NCBI RefSeq assembly: GCF_008254045.1 | Contig: NZ_CP042425.1 | Span: 8,818,163-8,882,162 of the forward strand | Length of the DNA: 64,000 nucleotides | Origin: Limnoglobus roseus | GTDB taxonomy: Bacteria > Planctomycetota > Planctomycetia > Gemmatales > Gemmataceae | Reading direction: 5' to 3' | Part shown: in pieces, positions 54,412-63,708 of the stretch | Layout of the letters: every line of letters starts with the position of its first letter | Position numbering within the stretch: position 1 is the first letter of the stretch | Notes under the pieces: model-generated | Database searches by the model: none | What the model was told of the DNA's origin: nothing | The model's input: only the letters and a program-made list of their open reading frames with translations | Program-made: the position numbers and the translations under genes

Positions 54412-54642
54412 CGCTTGTGAAGGCGGGTCAACCGATTGGCGAAGCGGGTGCGGGCGGGGAATCGAGACGCCGGGCCGCTCACACTCTTCCTGGTCGAGGC
54501 GACGGCCGACCGGCCGGTCGGCGTGCAGGTCGTGTGGGGCGGGATCGCCCGGGAGGTCACCTACGACCCGGCCCACGGCCCGCCCGCGTTACCCCCGGGC
54601 GGGCCGCACAAACTCATCCTCGGCCCCGCGTTCGACGTGTGA
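54412..54642 (+). pseudogene. Second copy of tiny gene A, degenerate 5' end
   Basis: From VNRLAKRVRAGNRDAGP to the stop codon the sequence closely matches 44884-45097 (a few substitutions such as PLTLFLVEATAD for PVTIFLVEAAAD). Upstream the frame contains a TGA at 54418-54420 where gene A has Phe-His codons, so the original start is lost. An in-frame TTG at 54436 might allow expression. Gene B does not follow; instead the patatin gene is next. Confidence 0.75.
54598..54642 (+). repeat. 45-bp exact direct repeat, copy 2
   Basis: Identical to 45053-45097. It ends at the stop codon of the second gene A copy, and the sequence after it (GGACGATTGG) is unrelated to that after copy 1. Confidence 0.9.
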
Positions 54643-54830
54643 GGACGATTGGGGTTGAAATTCCCATCCCGATTCTCAGGATCGGATCTGCCAAGTTACC
54701 GAAGGGCCAAAATCATCGCCACCCGCAGAATCGTTGGCTCGCGACGAGATTGTTTTCGGATTTCCTCAACTTTGCGGCGCCCGCGTTTTGGAGGGGAGAA
54801 TCGGCAACCGCCACCCACTAACATCGCAGC
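54643..54830. other. Intergenic, upstream of patatin-like gene
   Basis: 190 bp without a gene; includes the presumed promoter of the gene at 54831. Slightly lower GC at 54700-54770. Confidence 0.4.
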
Positions 54831-56057
54831 ATGCCCCCATCCGTCGCAATTATCGGTGTGACACTCCTGTCCGCGGTGGCCGGATGCCACACGTCCCGAG
54901 GTCCGCTCGCCCGGGCGGCGTCGCCCACGGACGTCGGCTTGAACACCCGAGATGTCGTTGACCCGGTCGCGCAACCCTTGGCCGACGCGGCGCTGACGAC
55001 CCTCGACGCGAGCACGCCCGCCCGCGAGGCCGGCGACGCCGCCCGGGAGCGGGCGGGGGCGGCCGCACAGGACGCCCGCCACGTCCTGTGCCTGTCGGGC
55101 GGCGGGTCGTACGGCGCGTACGCGGCGGGCGTCCTGTGCGGCTGGACGCAGTCCGGCCGGCGGCCGGCGTTCGACGTGGTCACCGGCATTAGCACCGGGG
55201 CCTTAATCGCCCCGTTCGCGTTCCTGGGCCCTCGGTACGACGGGGCCATCCGCCACTTCTACACCGAGACGCGGACCCGCGACGTTTATGTCAAGCGGCC
55301 CGTGCGGGGTCTATTCAGCGAGGCCCTGGCCGACGACGCACCCCTCCGCCGGACGATCGACGGGATGGTGACGTGGGGATTCGTCGCGGACATCGCCGCC
55401 GCCCACCGGGAGGGCCGACGGCTGTACGTCGGCACGACGGAACTGGAAGGCCGGCGGTTCATCGTCTGGGACGTCGGCGGCATTGCGTGCCGCGGCCGCC
55501 CGGACGACCGGGCACTGATCTGCGACGTCCTCGCCGCGTCGGCCGCGATCCCGGGCTTCTTCCCGCCCGTTCGGATCCCGGTCAGCATCGACGGTCGGGT
55601 GCTCGCGGAAAAGCACGGCGACGGCGGCGTGACGCAGGGCATCTTCTTCCGCCCCCCGTGGCCGCCGGACCGGCCGGCCGCCGGCACGCGGGTGTGGTGC
55701 GTGGTGGCCGGCAAACTCTACGCCGACCCGGCCCCGCTCCGACCCCGCGCGCTGGCCATTGCCGGCCGCAGCCTCTCGGACATCATCTTCGCCCAGACGC
55801 GGGGCGACCTCCAGCGGATCTACACGCTCGCGCAACTCAACGGGATGGACTTCCAGATGACTGCGATAGCCGACGACTTCCCGGCCCCGGCCGAGAGTAC
55901 GGAGTTCAACCCCCCGGAGCTGCGGGCGATGTTCGACGAAGGGTTTCGGCAAGCGCGGTCCGGGCGGGCGTGGCGGGGGACGCCGCCCGGCGTCGCCCCG
56001 GGCGAGGCACCTCGAGAGCGGGCCGGCACCTGCCTGACGGAGGTGCCGAAGAGGTGA
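54831..56057 (+). CDS. Patatin-like phospholipase, lipoprotein, 408 aa
   Basis: The ATG at 54831 gives the lipoprotein signal MPPSVAIIGVTLLSAVAGC (lipobox, Cys19). From residue 84 the patatin fold shows the oxyanion loop LSGGGSYGAYAAG, the nucleophile elbow GISTG (Ser121) and, further on, HGDGGVTQG with the catalytic Asp. TSAAIPGFFPPV-type sequence (ASAAIPGFFPPVRIPV) precedes it, as in the family. It should be a membrane-anchored lipase/esterase facing the periplasm. The gene lies between repeat copies 2 and 3 and may have been acquired together with the flanking cassettes. Confidence 0.9.
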   Translation: MPPSVAIIGVTLLSAVAGCHTSRGPLARAASPTDVGLNTRDVVDPVAQPLADAALTTLDASTPAREAGDAARERAGAAAQDARHVLCLSGGGSYGAYAAGVLCGWTQSGRRPAFDVVTGISTGALIAPFAFLGPRYDGAIRHFYTETRTRDVYVKRPVRGLFSEALADDAPLRRTIDGMVTWGFVADIAAAHREGRRLYVGTTELEGRRFIVWDVGGIACRGRPDDRALICDVLAASAAIPGFFPPVRIPVSIDGRVLAEKHGDGGVTQGIFFRPPWPPDRPAAGTRVWCVVAGKLYADPAPLRPRALAIAGRSLSDIIFAQTRGDLQRIYTLAQLNGMDFQMTAIADDFPAPAESTEFNPPELRAMFDEGFRQARSGRAWRGTPPGVAPGEAPRERAGTCLTEVPKR

Positions 56058-56334
56058 CCATGGAGCTTAGGGAGTTGGTTGGTCGAGGGAAGGAACGATC
56101 GGGCGGTAGGGGATCCGCTCGGCCGGGACGCGTGCCCCCCAGCGGGTTCGGTTCGACGAAAGCGTCCGGTGAGTCGGTCTATCTGAGGGCGTCAGGGTCG
56201 GGCGTCGCGGAGTCTATGACAGTCGCCACCGCTTTGCAAGTGGGCAGGCCCCGTGAGCGGGACGGATGAGGACCGAATAGGCGAGCAGCGGGCTGATAAA
56301 ATTGGCGACGACGGGGCTTCCGTTGTCGCCCCCA
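56058..56334. other. Intergenic, no gene seen
   Basis: 280 bp between the patatin gene and the third repeat copy. No coding or structural feature was recognised, apart from weak similarity to the gene A tail just before 56335. Confidence 0.4.
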
Positions 56335-56379
56335 GGCGGGCCGCACAAACTCATCCTCGGCCCCGCGTTCGACGTGTGA
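56335..56379 (+). repeat. 45-bp exact direct repeat, copy 3
   Basis: Identical to 45053-45097. Downstream, GACGTGTGAA is repeated once more (56390-56399) before gene B starts, as if a short tandem duplication occurred. Confidence 0.9.
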
Positions 56380-56411
56380 AACCCGCCTTTGACGTGTGAA
56401 AGAGGTCCCGG

Positions 56412-56697
56412 ATGTCGGCGCGGCTGCGGCGGGTGAGGAAGCTCGAGGCGGCGGTCCGGCGGGAGAACCCGCCCCCCGGCGTGGCCGGGCGTCGTGTTCG
56501 TCCTCGAGGCCACCCCCGACCGGCCGCCGGGCCGGTGGGTCCGCCCGGACGGGGCGACCGAAGTCCTCGTCTACGACCCGGCCGGGCCCAAGCCGGATTT
56601 CCGGTTCCCGGGCAACCCCCTCGTCCTCGGCGGGGAGATCGACCCGTTCGCCCGCGACCCCGACCTCGTGCGGGGGAGGCAGTTCGTCCCGGCGTGA
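56412..56697 (+). pseudogene. Second copy of tiny gene B, frameshifted
   Basis: The first 22 codons (MSARLRRVRKLEAAVRRENP) match gene B at 45111. The run of five C in gene B is six C here (56472-56477). After it the match continues in the next frame (FVLEATPDRPPGRWVRPDG, PKPDFRFPGNPLVLGGEID) to TGA 56695-56697, with a changed C-terminus (LVRGRQFVPA). The product would be aborted unless the ribosome slips. Confidence 0.75.
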
Positions 56698-56740
56698 GTG
56701 ATTGGCTGGCTAAGCCACTCGGGTCGGCGAAGCGGGACAC

Positions 56741-56950
56741 CTGACGACGCGGAAGCACATTTACGAGGGGCTGTTCAATAAAGCCGAAGAAAGCTGCCGG
56801 TTCACCCTGCGGGACGGCGGCGAGGACAACACCGTCACCATGGCGTTAATCGCCCACGGCAAACAAGTTCCCTGGGCAAGGCTGAAATACCATTCTTTCC
56901 GGCGTCATCCCGATCTCAAAGTCGACAGTCAGTTCCGCGAGAGCGATAGG
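56741..56950 (+). pseudogene. Fragment of an unidentified gene
   Basis: The frame reads LTTRKHIYEGLFNKAEESC, then RFTLRDGGEDNTVTMALIA and HGKQVPWARLKYHSFRRHP, DLKVDSQFRES, with a natural amino-acid mix. There is no start codon or stop consistent with an intact gene, and the 3' part runs into the end of the opposite-strand kinase gene. Probably the middle of a gene cut by recombination. Family not recognised. Confidence 0.45.
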
Positions 56951-56951
56951 T

Positions 56952-59207
56952 TCACAGGGGCACATCTAAGACGGTGCGCACCTTCCGCGTCAAGCCGAGC
57001 GGGGAGAACGGCTTCTGCAGGAACGCATCCGTGGCCTCCCGCACACCGTGTCGGACGACTGCGTCGTCCGTGTACCCGCTCACGTACAGCACCTTCAGGC
57101 CCGGGAGGTCGGCTCGAAGCGCGTCGGCCAGGACGCGGCCGCTCATGTCCGGCATGACCACGTCGGTGACCAAAATCTCGGGCGGCCGACTCAGCCCGGC
57201 GGCCGCTTTGATCGCTTCGCGACCGTTCGCCGCGGCCACAACGTTATAGCCCTGAGATTCCAACGCGATTCGGCAGAGGTTCCGGACGGCCGTTTCGTCT
57301 TCCACGAGCAGGACCGTTTCCGTCCCCCGGCGAATACCCGACTTGGGCAGCCCATCCCCCTCGTGAACGGCCGGGAGGACTTCCGGGAAGAGGACATGGA
57401 ACGTCGTCCCGCCGCCGACGCTACTCATGACCGAGACGTGGCCGTCGGCCTGCTTGACGATGCCGTGGACGACCGCCAAGCCCAGGCCCGTCCCCTTGCC
57501 AAGTCCCTTCGTCGTAAAGAACGGTTCGAACAGTTTGGACAACACTTCCGGCGACATGCCGCAGCCGGTGTCCCGCACGGCCAACTCCACGCACCGGCCG
57601 GGGCGAAGGCCGGCCGAAACCAACGGGTCACTATCGCGGACCTGGACGAGTTTCGTTTCGATCGTGAGCCGGCCGCCGGTGGGCATGGCGTCGCGGGCGT
57701 TGACGGCCAGGTTCATGATGACCTGGTCCAGTTGGACCGGGTCGGCCTTGATCCGGCAGGCGTTCGGAGTCAGTACGGATGTCAAAGTGATGTCCTCGCC
57801 GATCAACCGGCGGAGGAGTTTCTCGGACAGGCCGACGACTTCGTTGAGGTCCAGGACCTGGGGCGCGACGATCGCCTTCCGGCTGAATGCCAGCAGTTGA
57901 GACGTCAATGCCGCGGCTCGCTCACCGGCGTCCCGGATGGCGGTGAGGGCGTCGTGGTCGGGCGATTCCGGTGGCACTTCCGGCAGGATGATGTCGCAGT
58001 AGCCGTTGATGACGGTGAGCAGGTTGTTGAAGTCGTGGGCGACCCCGCCGGCCAACCGGCCGACGGCCTCCATTTTCTGAGCCTGGCGGAACTGCTCCTC
58101 GAGCCGCTTCCGCTCGGTGGTGTCTCGCACCACCCCGGTGTAAAACGTCTTCCCCTCGATCTGAAACTCGCTGACCGAGAGCTCGGCCGGGAATTGACCG
58201 CCGTCGTCGCGAATGCCGTTTACCTCTCGGGCGCCCCCCGCGCGTGCGTACTCCGCGAAGAAGTGCCGGCTCCCGGTCCGGTCCCGCTGCGAAATGAGTA
58301 CCCCGATGTCCCGGCCCAGCAGGTCGCCGGGCCGGCGGCCGAAGAGTCGGTCGGCCGCCGGGTTCGTGGACCGGATGGACCCGTCTTCGTCGAACGTCAC
58401 GATAGCGTCGGTCACGCTCCGCATGACGGCGGCGAGCGCCTCTTCCGCCCGCTTGCGGTCGGTCAGGTCGTAGGCCAGGCCCATGATGCCGCGCGGCTGC
58501 CCGGTCGCGTCGGTGATCGGCCCGACGCGGGCGTGAATCCACACCCGCGACCCGTCCTTGCGGTAGTCCTGGTATTCCCCGGACCACTCGTGACCGGCCG
58601 CGCGGAGGCGGATCTCCTCGTTGATCTCCGTGCGGATGGGTTCCGAAAAGCGGTCGGCGTACCGGCGGCCGACCATCTCCGCGGCCGTCCACCCGAAGAG
58701 GCGGGTCGCCCCCTCGTTCCAGTAGGTCACGACGCCGTCGAGGTCAGTCACGACGACGGAGTCGCGGACACTGGTCAGGATTTGGGCGTCCCGCGACAAG
58801 AGTTCCGCCGCCCGTCGCTCGGCCGCGCGGAGGTCCCGCTGGAGGAGGGCCTGCTTGACGGCCGCCCCCAGGCGGCCGAGCCGGTCCTTCAGCAAGTAGT
58901 CGGTCGCCCCCCGCTTGATGGCCCGCACGGCCGGTTCCTCCCCGACCGAGCCGGACACGATGACGAACGGCAAGTCCGGGTCGTGGGCCATCGCCAAGTC
59001 CAACGCCCGCACGGCGTCGAACTGCGGCAGGTTCCAGTCGCACAGGACGACGTCGTGGCGTTCCACGAGGGCGGCGGTAAAGGCCGCCTCGTCGTCCACG
59101 TGGCGAACCTGGAGGGCGTACCCGGCCTTCTTCAGTTCGTGCTGCACGAGCCGGGCGTCGGCCGGGTTGTCTTCGACGAGCAGGAGGCGTAAAGGCGTGT
59201 TGGTCAT
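56952..59207 (-). CDS. Hybrid histidine kinase (REC-PAS-PAS-HK-REC), 751 aa
   Basis: The ATG at 59205-59207 was chosen over a longer frame because REC starts at once (LRLLLVEDNPADARLVQHEL). The order is: N-terminal REC (phosphoacceptor Asp in VVLCDWNLP); two PAS domains at about 135-375 (LTSVRDSVVVTDLDGVVTY; VMRSVTDAIVTFDEDGSIR); HisKA with GGVAHDFNNLLTVINGY (His about 390); HATPase with VIMNLAVNARDAMP and GTGLGLAVVHGIV; and C-terminal REC (ETVLLVEDETAVRNLCRIA, LVTDVVMPDMSG). No membrane segments, so cytosolic. It is the last gene of a three-gene operon and probably receives phosphate from, or passes it to, the response regulator upstream. Confidence 0.93.
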   Translation of the reverse strand: MTNTPLRLLLVEDNPADARLVQHELKKAGYALQVRHVDDEAAFTAALVERHDVVLCDWNLPQFDAVRALDLAMAHDPDLPFVIVSGSVGEEPAVRAIKRGATDYLLKDRLGRLGAAVKQALLQRDLRAAERRAAELLSRDAQILTSVRDSVVVTDLDGVVTYWNEGATRLFGWTAAEMVGRRYADRFSEPIRTEINEEIRLRAAGHEWSGEYQDYRKDGSRVWIHARVGPITDATGQPRGIMGLAYDLTDRKRAEEALAAVMRSVTDAIVTFDEDGSIRSTNPAADRLFGRRPGDLLGRDIGVLISQRDRTGSRHFFAEYARAGGAREVNGIRDDGGQFPAELSVSEFQIEGKTFYTGVVRDTTERKRLEEQFRQAQKMEAVGRLAGGVAHDFNNLLTVINGYCDIILPEVPPESPDHDALTAIRDAGERAAALTSQLLAFSRKAIVAPQVLDLNEVVGLSEKLLRRLIGEDITLTSVLTPNACRIKADPVQLDQVIMNLAVNARDAMPTGGRLTIETKLVQVRDSDPLVSAGLRPGRCVELAVRDTGCGMSPEVLSKLFEPFFTTKGLGKGTGLGLAVVHGIVKQADGHVSVMSSVGGGTTFHVLFPEVLPAVHEGDGLPKSGIRRGTETVLLVEDETAVRNLCRIALESQGYNVVAAANGREAIKAAAGLSRPPEILVTDVVMPDMSGRVLADALRADLPGLKVLYVSGYTDDAVVRHGVREATDAFLQKPFSPLGLTRKVRTVLDVPL

Positions 59208-59211
59208 GCCG

Positions 59212-59652
59212 TCACCCGGGCGGGGGTTGGTTGATGAGGAGCCAGTAGAACCCGAGGTGGCGAACAACCTCCCCGAACTGTTCGAAGTCCACAGGTTTGA
59301 CGATGTAACTGTTCACCCCCAGGGCGTAGCAAGCCGCCAAGTCCTTGTCCTCGCGGGAAGAAGTCATGACGACGAGCGGTATGGACCGCGTTCGCGCGTC
59401 GCCCTTCAGCCGGCGAATGACTTCCGTGCCGTCCACGAGCGGGAGTTTGAGGTCCAGCAAGACCAAGTTCGGCACGCCGGCCGGCCGATCGGCGTACCGA
59501 CCCGTTCGGAAGAGGAATTCGAGCACCTCTGCCCCGTCCCGGACCACGTGAACAGTGTTGGCCACGTGGTACTTTCGGAAGGCGTGCAAGGCGAGCTTCA
59601 GGTCGCTCGGGTTGTCCTCGGCGAGCAGCACTTCGAGAGCCGGTGTCAACAT
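59212..59652 (-). CDS. Single-domain response regulator, 146 aa
   Basis: The ATG at 59650-59652 overlaps the 3' end of the kinase gene upstream by 7 bp. A single REC domain fills the protein: LEVLLAEDNPSDLKLALHAF, phosphoacceptor Asp in LVLLDLKLPLVDGTEVI, conserved VVMTSSREDKDLAACYALG and SYIVKPVDFEQF. It has no output domain and resembles Rcp1-type regulators that pair with PAS/phytochrome-like kinases. It is positioned between two kinases (4 bp from the next start), which suggests a phosphorelay. Confidence 0.92.
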   Translation of the reverse strand: MLTPALEVLLAEDNPSDLKLALHAFRKYHVANTVHVVRDGAEVLEFLFRTGRYADRPAGVPNLVLLDLKLPLVDGTEVIRRLKGDARTRSIPLVVMTSSREDKDLAACYALGVNSYIVKPVDFEQFGEVVRHLGFYWLLINQPPPG

Positions 59653-62600
59653 ACTCCGCCTTCGCCGTTCGGGGCCTCGGGCAATGGTGTCCGCGGGGCA
59701 TTCCCCAGTGTGAAAGAGAACGTTGCCCCGACGTCCGGCACGGCCTCGGCCCAAATCCGGCCGCCGTGGCGGTGAACGATCCGCTGAACGAGGGCCAGGC
59801 CGATCCCGGTGCCCTCGTAGTCCTCGGCCCGGTGCAACCGCTGGAACACGCCGAACAACTTGTGGGCGTAGGCCATGTCGAACCCGACGCCGTTGTCGCG
59901 AACGTAGTAGGTGACCCCAAACGGGTCGCACGCGGCCCCGACTTCGATGACGGCCGAGTTCTTTCGACCGCTGTACTTCACGGCGTTCGACAGGAGGTTG
60001 AGCCAAACCTGCCGTAGCAGGGCGGGATCGGCCTCGCACGCCGGCAGGTCGCCGACGCACGCCTCGGTGGCCCGCCCGTCCGTTGACAGTACGACCTCGC
60101 GGAGGCACGATTCAACCATCTGCTTCACGTCCACCGGCTGCCGCTTGACCGGCTGCCGGCCGAGGCGGGAGAAGGCGAGCAGGTCGTCCACGAGGGTGCC
60201 CATCCGGCGGGCGTTCGCCCGCACGTCGTCCAGGTACTCGCGGGCTTCGGCGGGCAGTTGCGGGGCGTACTCGTCGAGCACGATCTGAGTGAACCCGTTG
60301 ATGGCCCGCAGGGGCGCCCGCAGGTCGTGGGACACCGAGTACGAGAATGACTCGAGTTCGCGGTTGGACGCTTCCAGTTCCGCCGTCCGGTCCCGAACCC
60401 GTTGTTCAAGGTCGGCGTTCAATTGGCGAATCTCGGCCTCGATCCGCTTCCGCTCCGTGATCTCCTGGAGGCTTCCCCGCACGCGAACGACCTTCTGATG
60501 ATCGACGATCGGGCGACAAATTGTGCGGACCCACTTCCGCACGCCTCGGGCTGAGATAATTTGGAGTTCGAGGTCGTAGGGGATGCCCAACTCGATGGCG
60601 GCCCGCAGCGCCGCGTCAAGCTGGGGCCGGTCTTCGGGAACGTAGAAGTCGATCCCCGGGCCGACCCCGGGGGCAACCGTGTCGAGGTCGTGAATGCGGG
60701 CCACCTCGGCCGTCCAGTCGGCCTCGCCGGTGATCGGGTCGAACCCCCACCCGCCGACGTGCGCCAGTTCGCTCGCCTCCCGGAGTAAGAGCTCTTGGTG
60801 GCGGAGTTGCATCGCCAGCCGCTTCTGTTCGGTCAGGTCGTGCAAGACGACGAGCAGGGCCTCGTCCCCGTCGTCAGTGATCGGCAGGGCGGTGACGAAC
60901 ACGGGCACCGTTCGCCCGTCCAGCCGGACGACTTCCTCCTCGACCCCCGGCACCGGTTGCTTTGTCGCCTGCAAGATCGCAATCCGTTGCCGGATCAGGT
61001 CGTGGTACTTGGGCGAGAGTAGCTCGAAGGGCGTTTTGCCCAATAGTTGTGATTGGTCGTCGGCCCCGAACAGGCGGACGCAGGCCGGGTTGCAGAACGC
61101 GACCCGGCCACCGATGTTGAGGTAAATGGCGTCGGGGAGAAACTCGATCAGGGTGCGGAAGCGGGCCTCACTGGCCCGGATGTTGGTAGCTGCCCGCGCT
61201 TGTTCGACGGCCGCCCACGTCCGCTCGGCGGTCTCCCACACCAATTCGACCTCGGCCGGCGTCCACGCGCGAGGGGACATGTCGGTGACGCACAAGAGGG
61301 CGACGACGCTGTTGCCCTTGACGAGCGGCACGGCGACGAACGCCCCGATCCTGAGGGCGACGAGAGCCGGTCGGTCGGCTTCCGGGATTTGGGCGGCGGT
61401 GGCCACGTCGGCGACGGCCGCCGGCTGGCCTCCGCGGAACACCGGGCCGACCCAGCCGAAGTCGGCTAACCGGTATTCGCCGGCCAAACTCGACACGTCC
61501 GGCCGGACGAAGTCTTGATCGATGCGGATCCGCCCGGCCGCCTCGTCCACCTGGCAATAGTACGCCCGGTCGACCCCCAACCGTTCGCCGAGCGTGCGGC
61601 ACGCGACGCCCAGGACACCCTCAGGGTCGGCCACCGGCCGAAGGGCGTCGCTCAGGTGCAGCAGGTACGTCTGTCGGGCCTCGCTCGCCCGGACGACGTG
61701 CTCGGCTTGCTTCCGGGCGCTGACGTCCTCATAGGTGCCGAGAACCCCGACCACACGGCCGTCGAGCCCGCGCAGCGGCTGCTTGCTCGTCCGCACCCAC
61801 GAGCGGGCGCCCCCGGATCCGATCAATTCTTCTTCGTAGTCGAGCCGAGCCTCTCCGGTGTCGATCACCCGCCGGTCGTCCGCTCGATAACTGTCCGCGA
61901 CCGACGCCCACGCGCCCTGGTAGTCGTCCTTGCCTACGACCTCGGTCGCGTTCGCGTACCCCATGTCCTCGGCGAACGGCCGGTTGCACCCCAGGTACTT
62001 CAAATCGGCGGCTTTCCAGAATACTCGCTGGGGAATGCCGTCGAGGACCGCCCGCAGCGTTTCTCGCGAGGCGAACAACTCCTCCTCCGCCTTCTTGCGG
62101 GCCGTGATGTCCTGATCGATTCCGTCGACCAAGACGCAGCCGTTCGCGTCGCGAGTCGTCCGCGCCTGCGTTTGAACCCAGACCGTCTGTCCGTCCGGCC
62201 GGACGATGCGGATTTCGTCGCAGACAGATTCCGCCCCGGCGAGCAAGGATTCGATGCGTCGGGTTACGATCTCCCGGTCCGCGGGGTGGACGAGTTCCCG
62301 GTAAGCGTCGGCCGAAGGGCTGAACACCGTTCGGCCGACGCCCATAAGTTCGTACAAGGCGTCGGACCACCACAACGCCCCCGTGGCCGGCGCCCACGCC
62401 CAACTCCCAAGGCGGGCGAGTCGCTGGGCCTCGAGCAAGCGGTCCTGCGTTTCCTTTAATCGCCGTTCGGTCGCCACCCGATCGGTCACGTCCCGAGAGA
62501 TACCGACGAGTCCGATGACGTTTCCGTCGGCGTCGCGGTAGGGGGCCTTCATCGCCTGGTAGATTCGCGTGACGCCGGCGGCCGTGAGTTCCTCCTCGCC

Positions 62601-63047
62601 AATTTCCGCCACCCCGGCGTTCATGATCCGCCGGTCTCGCTCCATGACCCGGCTGGCACTCTGCGGGTCGAAAAGATCACGATCATCACGTCCGAGTACC
62701 TCGGTGACGGGCCGGCCGACGAACCGGGCGGCGGCCTCGTTGAACAGGAGGTAACAACCGTCAAGATTTTTCACGAACACGGCGTCCGAGGTACTGCCGG
62801 CCACCGCCTGAAGGAGGGCGTCCGTTCGCGCGACGTCCCGCCCGGACCGGCGGACGAGCCAGTATCCGAGACCGGCCGAGATCAGGACGAATGTGGTCCC
62901 CTTCGCGACGGCGACCCAGAACCCGGTTCGGGCTTGGACCTCGACCCCGAGCACGAGCCGGTCGGACAACCACACCCACAAAAGGCCGAAAGCAAGGTAG
63001 GTCATCGCCACTCGGGTGGCCTGTGAGCGGATGGACACGTTTGGCAT
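59646..63047 (-). CDS. Membrane sensor histidine kinase with multiple PAS and a GAF domain, 1,133 aa
   Basis: The ATG at 63045-63047 gives two N-terminal membrane helices (ATRVAMTYLAFGLLWVWLS; GTTFVLISAGLGYWLV). An upstream TTG start is possible but less likely. Several PAS/PAC repeats follow (AVAGSTSDAVFVKNLDGCY; RLARLGSWAWAPATGALWW; VLDGIPQRVFWKAADLKYL). A GAF domain lies at about 480-640 (RTLGERLGVDRAYYCQVDE). Two more PAS domains follow (LIEFLPDAIYLNIGGRVAF; ELAHVGGWGFDPITGEADW). Then come a coiled coil, HisKA with YSVSHDLRAPLRAINGF (His about 907), and HATPase (WLNLLSNAVKYSGRK, GTGIGLALVQRIV). The kinase end is of the phytochrome-like group that partners single REC proteins. First gene of the operon. 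Confidence 0.93.
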   Translation of the reverse strand: MPNVSIRSQATRVAMTYLAFGLLWVWLSDRLVLGVEVQARTGFWVAVAKGTTFVLISAGLGYWLVRRSGRDVARTDALLQAVAGSTSDAVFVKNLDGCYLLFNEAAARFVGRPVTEVLGRDDRDLFDPQSASRVMERDRRIMNAGVAEIGEEELTAAGVTRIYQAMKAPYRDADGNVIGLVGISRDVTDRVATERRLKETQDRLLEAQRLARLGSWAWAPATGALWWSDALYELMGVGRTVFSPSADAYRELVHPADREIVTRRIESLLAGAESVCDEIRIVRPDGQTVWVQTQARTTRDANGCVLVDGIDQDITARKKAEEELFASRETLRAVLDGIPQRVFWKAADLKYLGCNRPFAEDMGYANATEVVGKDDYQGAWASVADSYRADDRRVIDTGEARLDYEEELIGSGGARSWVRTSKQPLRGLDGRVVGVLGTYEDVSARKQAEHVVRASEARQTYLLHLSDALRPVADPEGVLGVACRTLGERLGVDRAYYCQVDEAAGRIRIDQDFVRPDVSSLAGEYRLADFGWVGPVFRGGQPAAVADVATAAQIPEADRPALVALRIGAFVAVPLVKGNSVVALLCVTDMSPRAWTPAEVELVWETAERTWAAVEQARAATNIRASEARFRTLIEFLPDAIYLNIGGRVAFCNPACVRLFGADDQSQLLGKTPFELLSPKYHDLIRQRIAILQATKQPVPGVEEEVVRLDGRTVPVFVTALPITDDGDEALLVVLHDLTEQKRLAMQLRHQELLLREASELAHVGGWGFDPITGEADWTAEVARIHDLDTVAPGVGPGIDFYVPEDRPQLDAALRAAIELGIPYDLELQIISARGVRKWVRTICRPIVDHQKVVRVRGSLQEITERKRIEAEIRQLNADLEQRVRDRTAELEASNRELESFSYSVSHDLRAPLRAINGFTQIVLDEYAPQLPAEAREYLDDVRANARRMGTLVDDLLAFSRLGRQPVKRQPVDVKQMVESCLREVVLSTDGRATEACVGDLPACEADPALLRQVWLNLLSNAVKYSGRKNSAVIEVGAACDPFGVTYYVRDNGVGFDMAYAHKLFGVFQRLHRAEDYEGTGIGLALVQRIVHRHGGRIWAEAVPDVGATFSFTLGNAPRTPLPEAPNGEGGVC

Positions 63048-63297
63048 AACGACTGATTTGCGTACCGTCCGGCCGCGAAGCCGTGATACCGCGTGAGGTG
63101 GTGAAATCGTGTTGACGACGCTCAAGCCTAGGACATCAAATGGCGCAGAACGTGGAAAGTCACCGTCGGATTGAACCGCCGAGCCGTCCCTGTCAGGCGA
63201 ACCCCTAATTTACAACTGCCCGCCTTACGTTCGTTTGCCCGTTCCGCCCTCGCGTCGTAGCGTTGTTCGTGCCCACACTGCCTGCGGGAGTTCGCCC
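63048..63297. promoter_or_regulatory. Divergent intergenic region of the sensory operon
   Basis: 250 bp between the kinase gene (minus strand) and the small gene at 63298 (plus strand). It must hold the promoters of both, but I could not assign -35/-10 elements with confidence. Confidence 0.4.
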
Positions 63298-63708
63298 ATG
63301 CCCACGCAGAAGAATTCGAGAATATTCGACCGCTTCCAACAGTGGCGAGTCCGCCCCGTGACTCTCGCGACCGCCGCCGATGCGGTTTCCGCCGTCCTCG
63401 AACCGATACACCGGACTGCCCTCCGAGATAGCCCGTTCACCGACCTCGGCCGCTTCGATTATTGCCTCGGCGTCATCGTCCGTGCCCGCCTTGGCCTTTG
63501 GGCTGGGGTACAAGTTTCCGACCACGACGGCCGGGTCGAAGCGTGCCCGGACGCGGCCTCCCGTCTCGTCATTCAAGAAGTATGGCTGCGAGAGCAAGAG
63601 CAATACATCCTCACCCACCCGACCACCCTCGCGGCGACGAGGTATTCGTCGATGAGTACTTGGGGACAGATCGGTATGAGCAGATGCGACGAGGGGATGA
63701 AACAATGA
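63298..63708 (+). CDS. Hypothetical protein, 136 aa, upstream of response regulator
   Basis: The ATG at 63298 is preceded by GGGAG. Codon third positions are GC-rich in this frame, which supports it over overlapping frames on both strands. The protein reads MPTQKNSRIFDRFQQWRV, then AVLEPIHRTALRDSPFTDL and FDYCLGVIVRARLGLWAGV. Family not recognised. Its last codon overlaps the start of the response regulator (ATGA, 63705-63708), implying coupling. An alternative frame just before 63705 reads DEVFVDEYLGTDRYEQMRR and could indicate that the regulator starts further upstream. Confidence 0.5.
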   Translation: MPTQKNSRIFDRFQQWRVRPVTLATAADAVSAVLEPIHRTALRDSPFTDLGRFDYCLGVIVRARLGLWAGVQVSDHDGRVEACPDAASRLVIQEVWLREQEQYILTHPTTLAATRYSSMSTWGQIGMSRCDEGMKQ

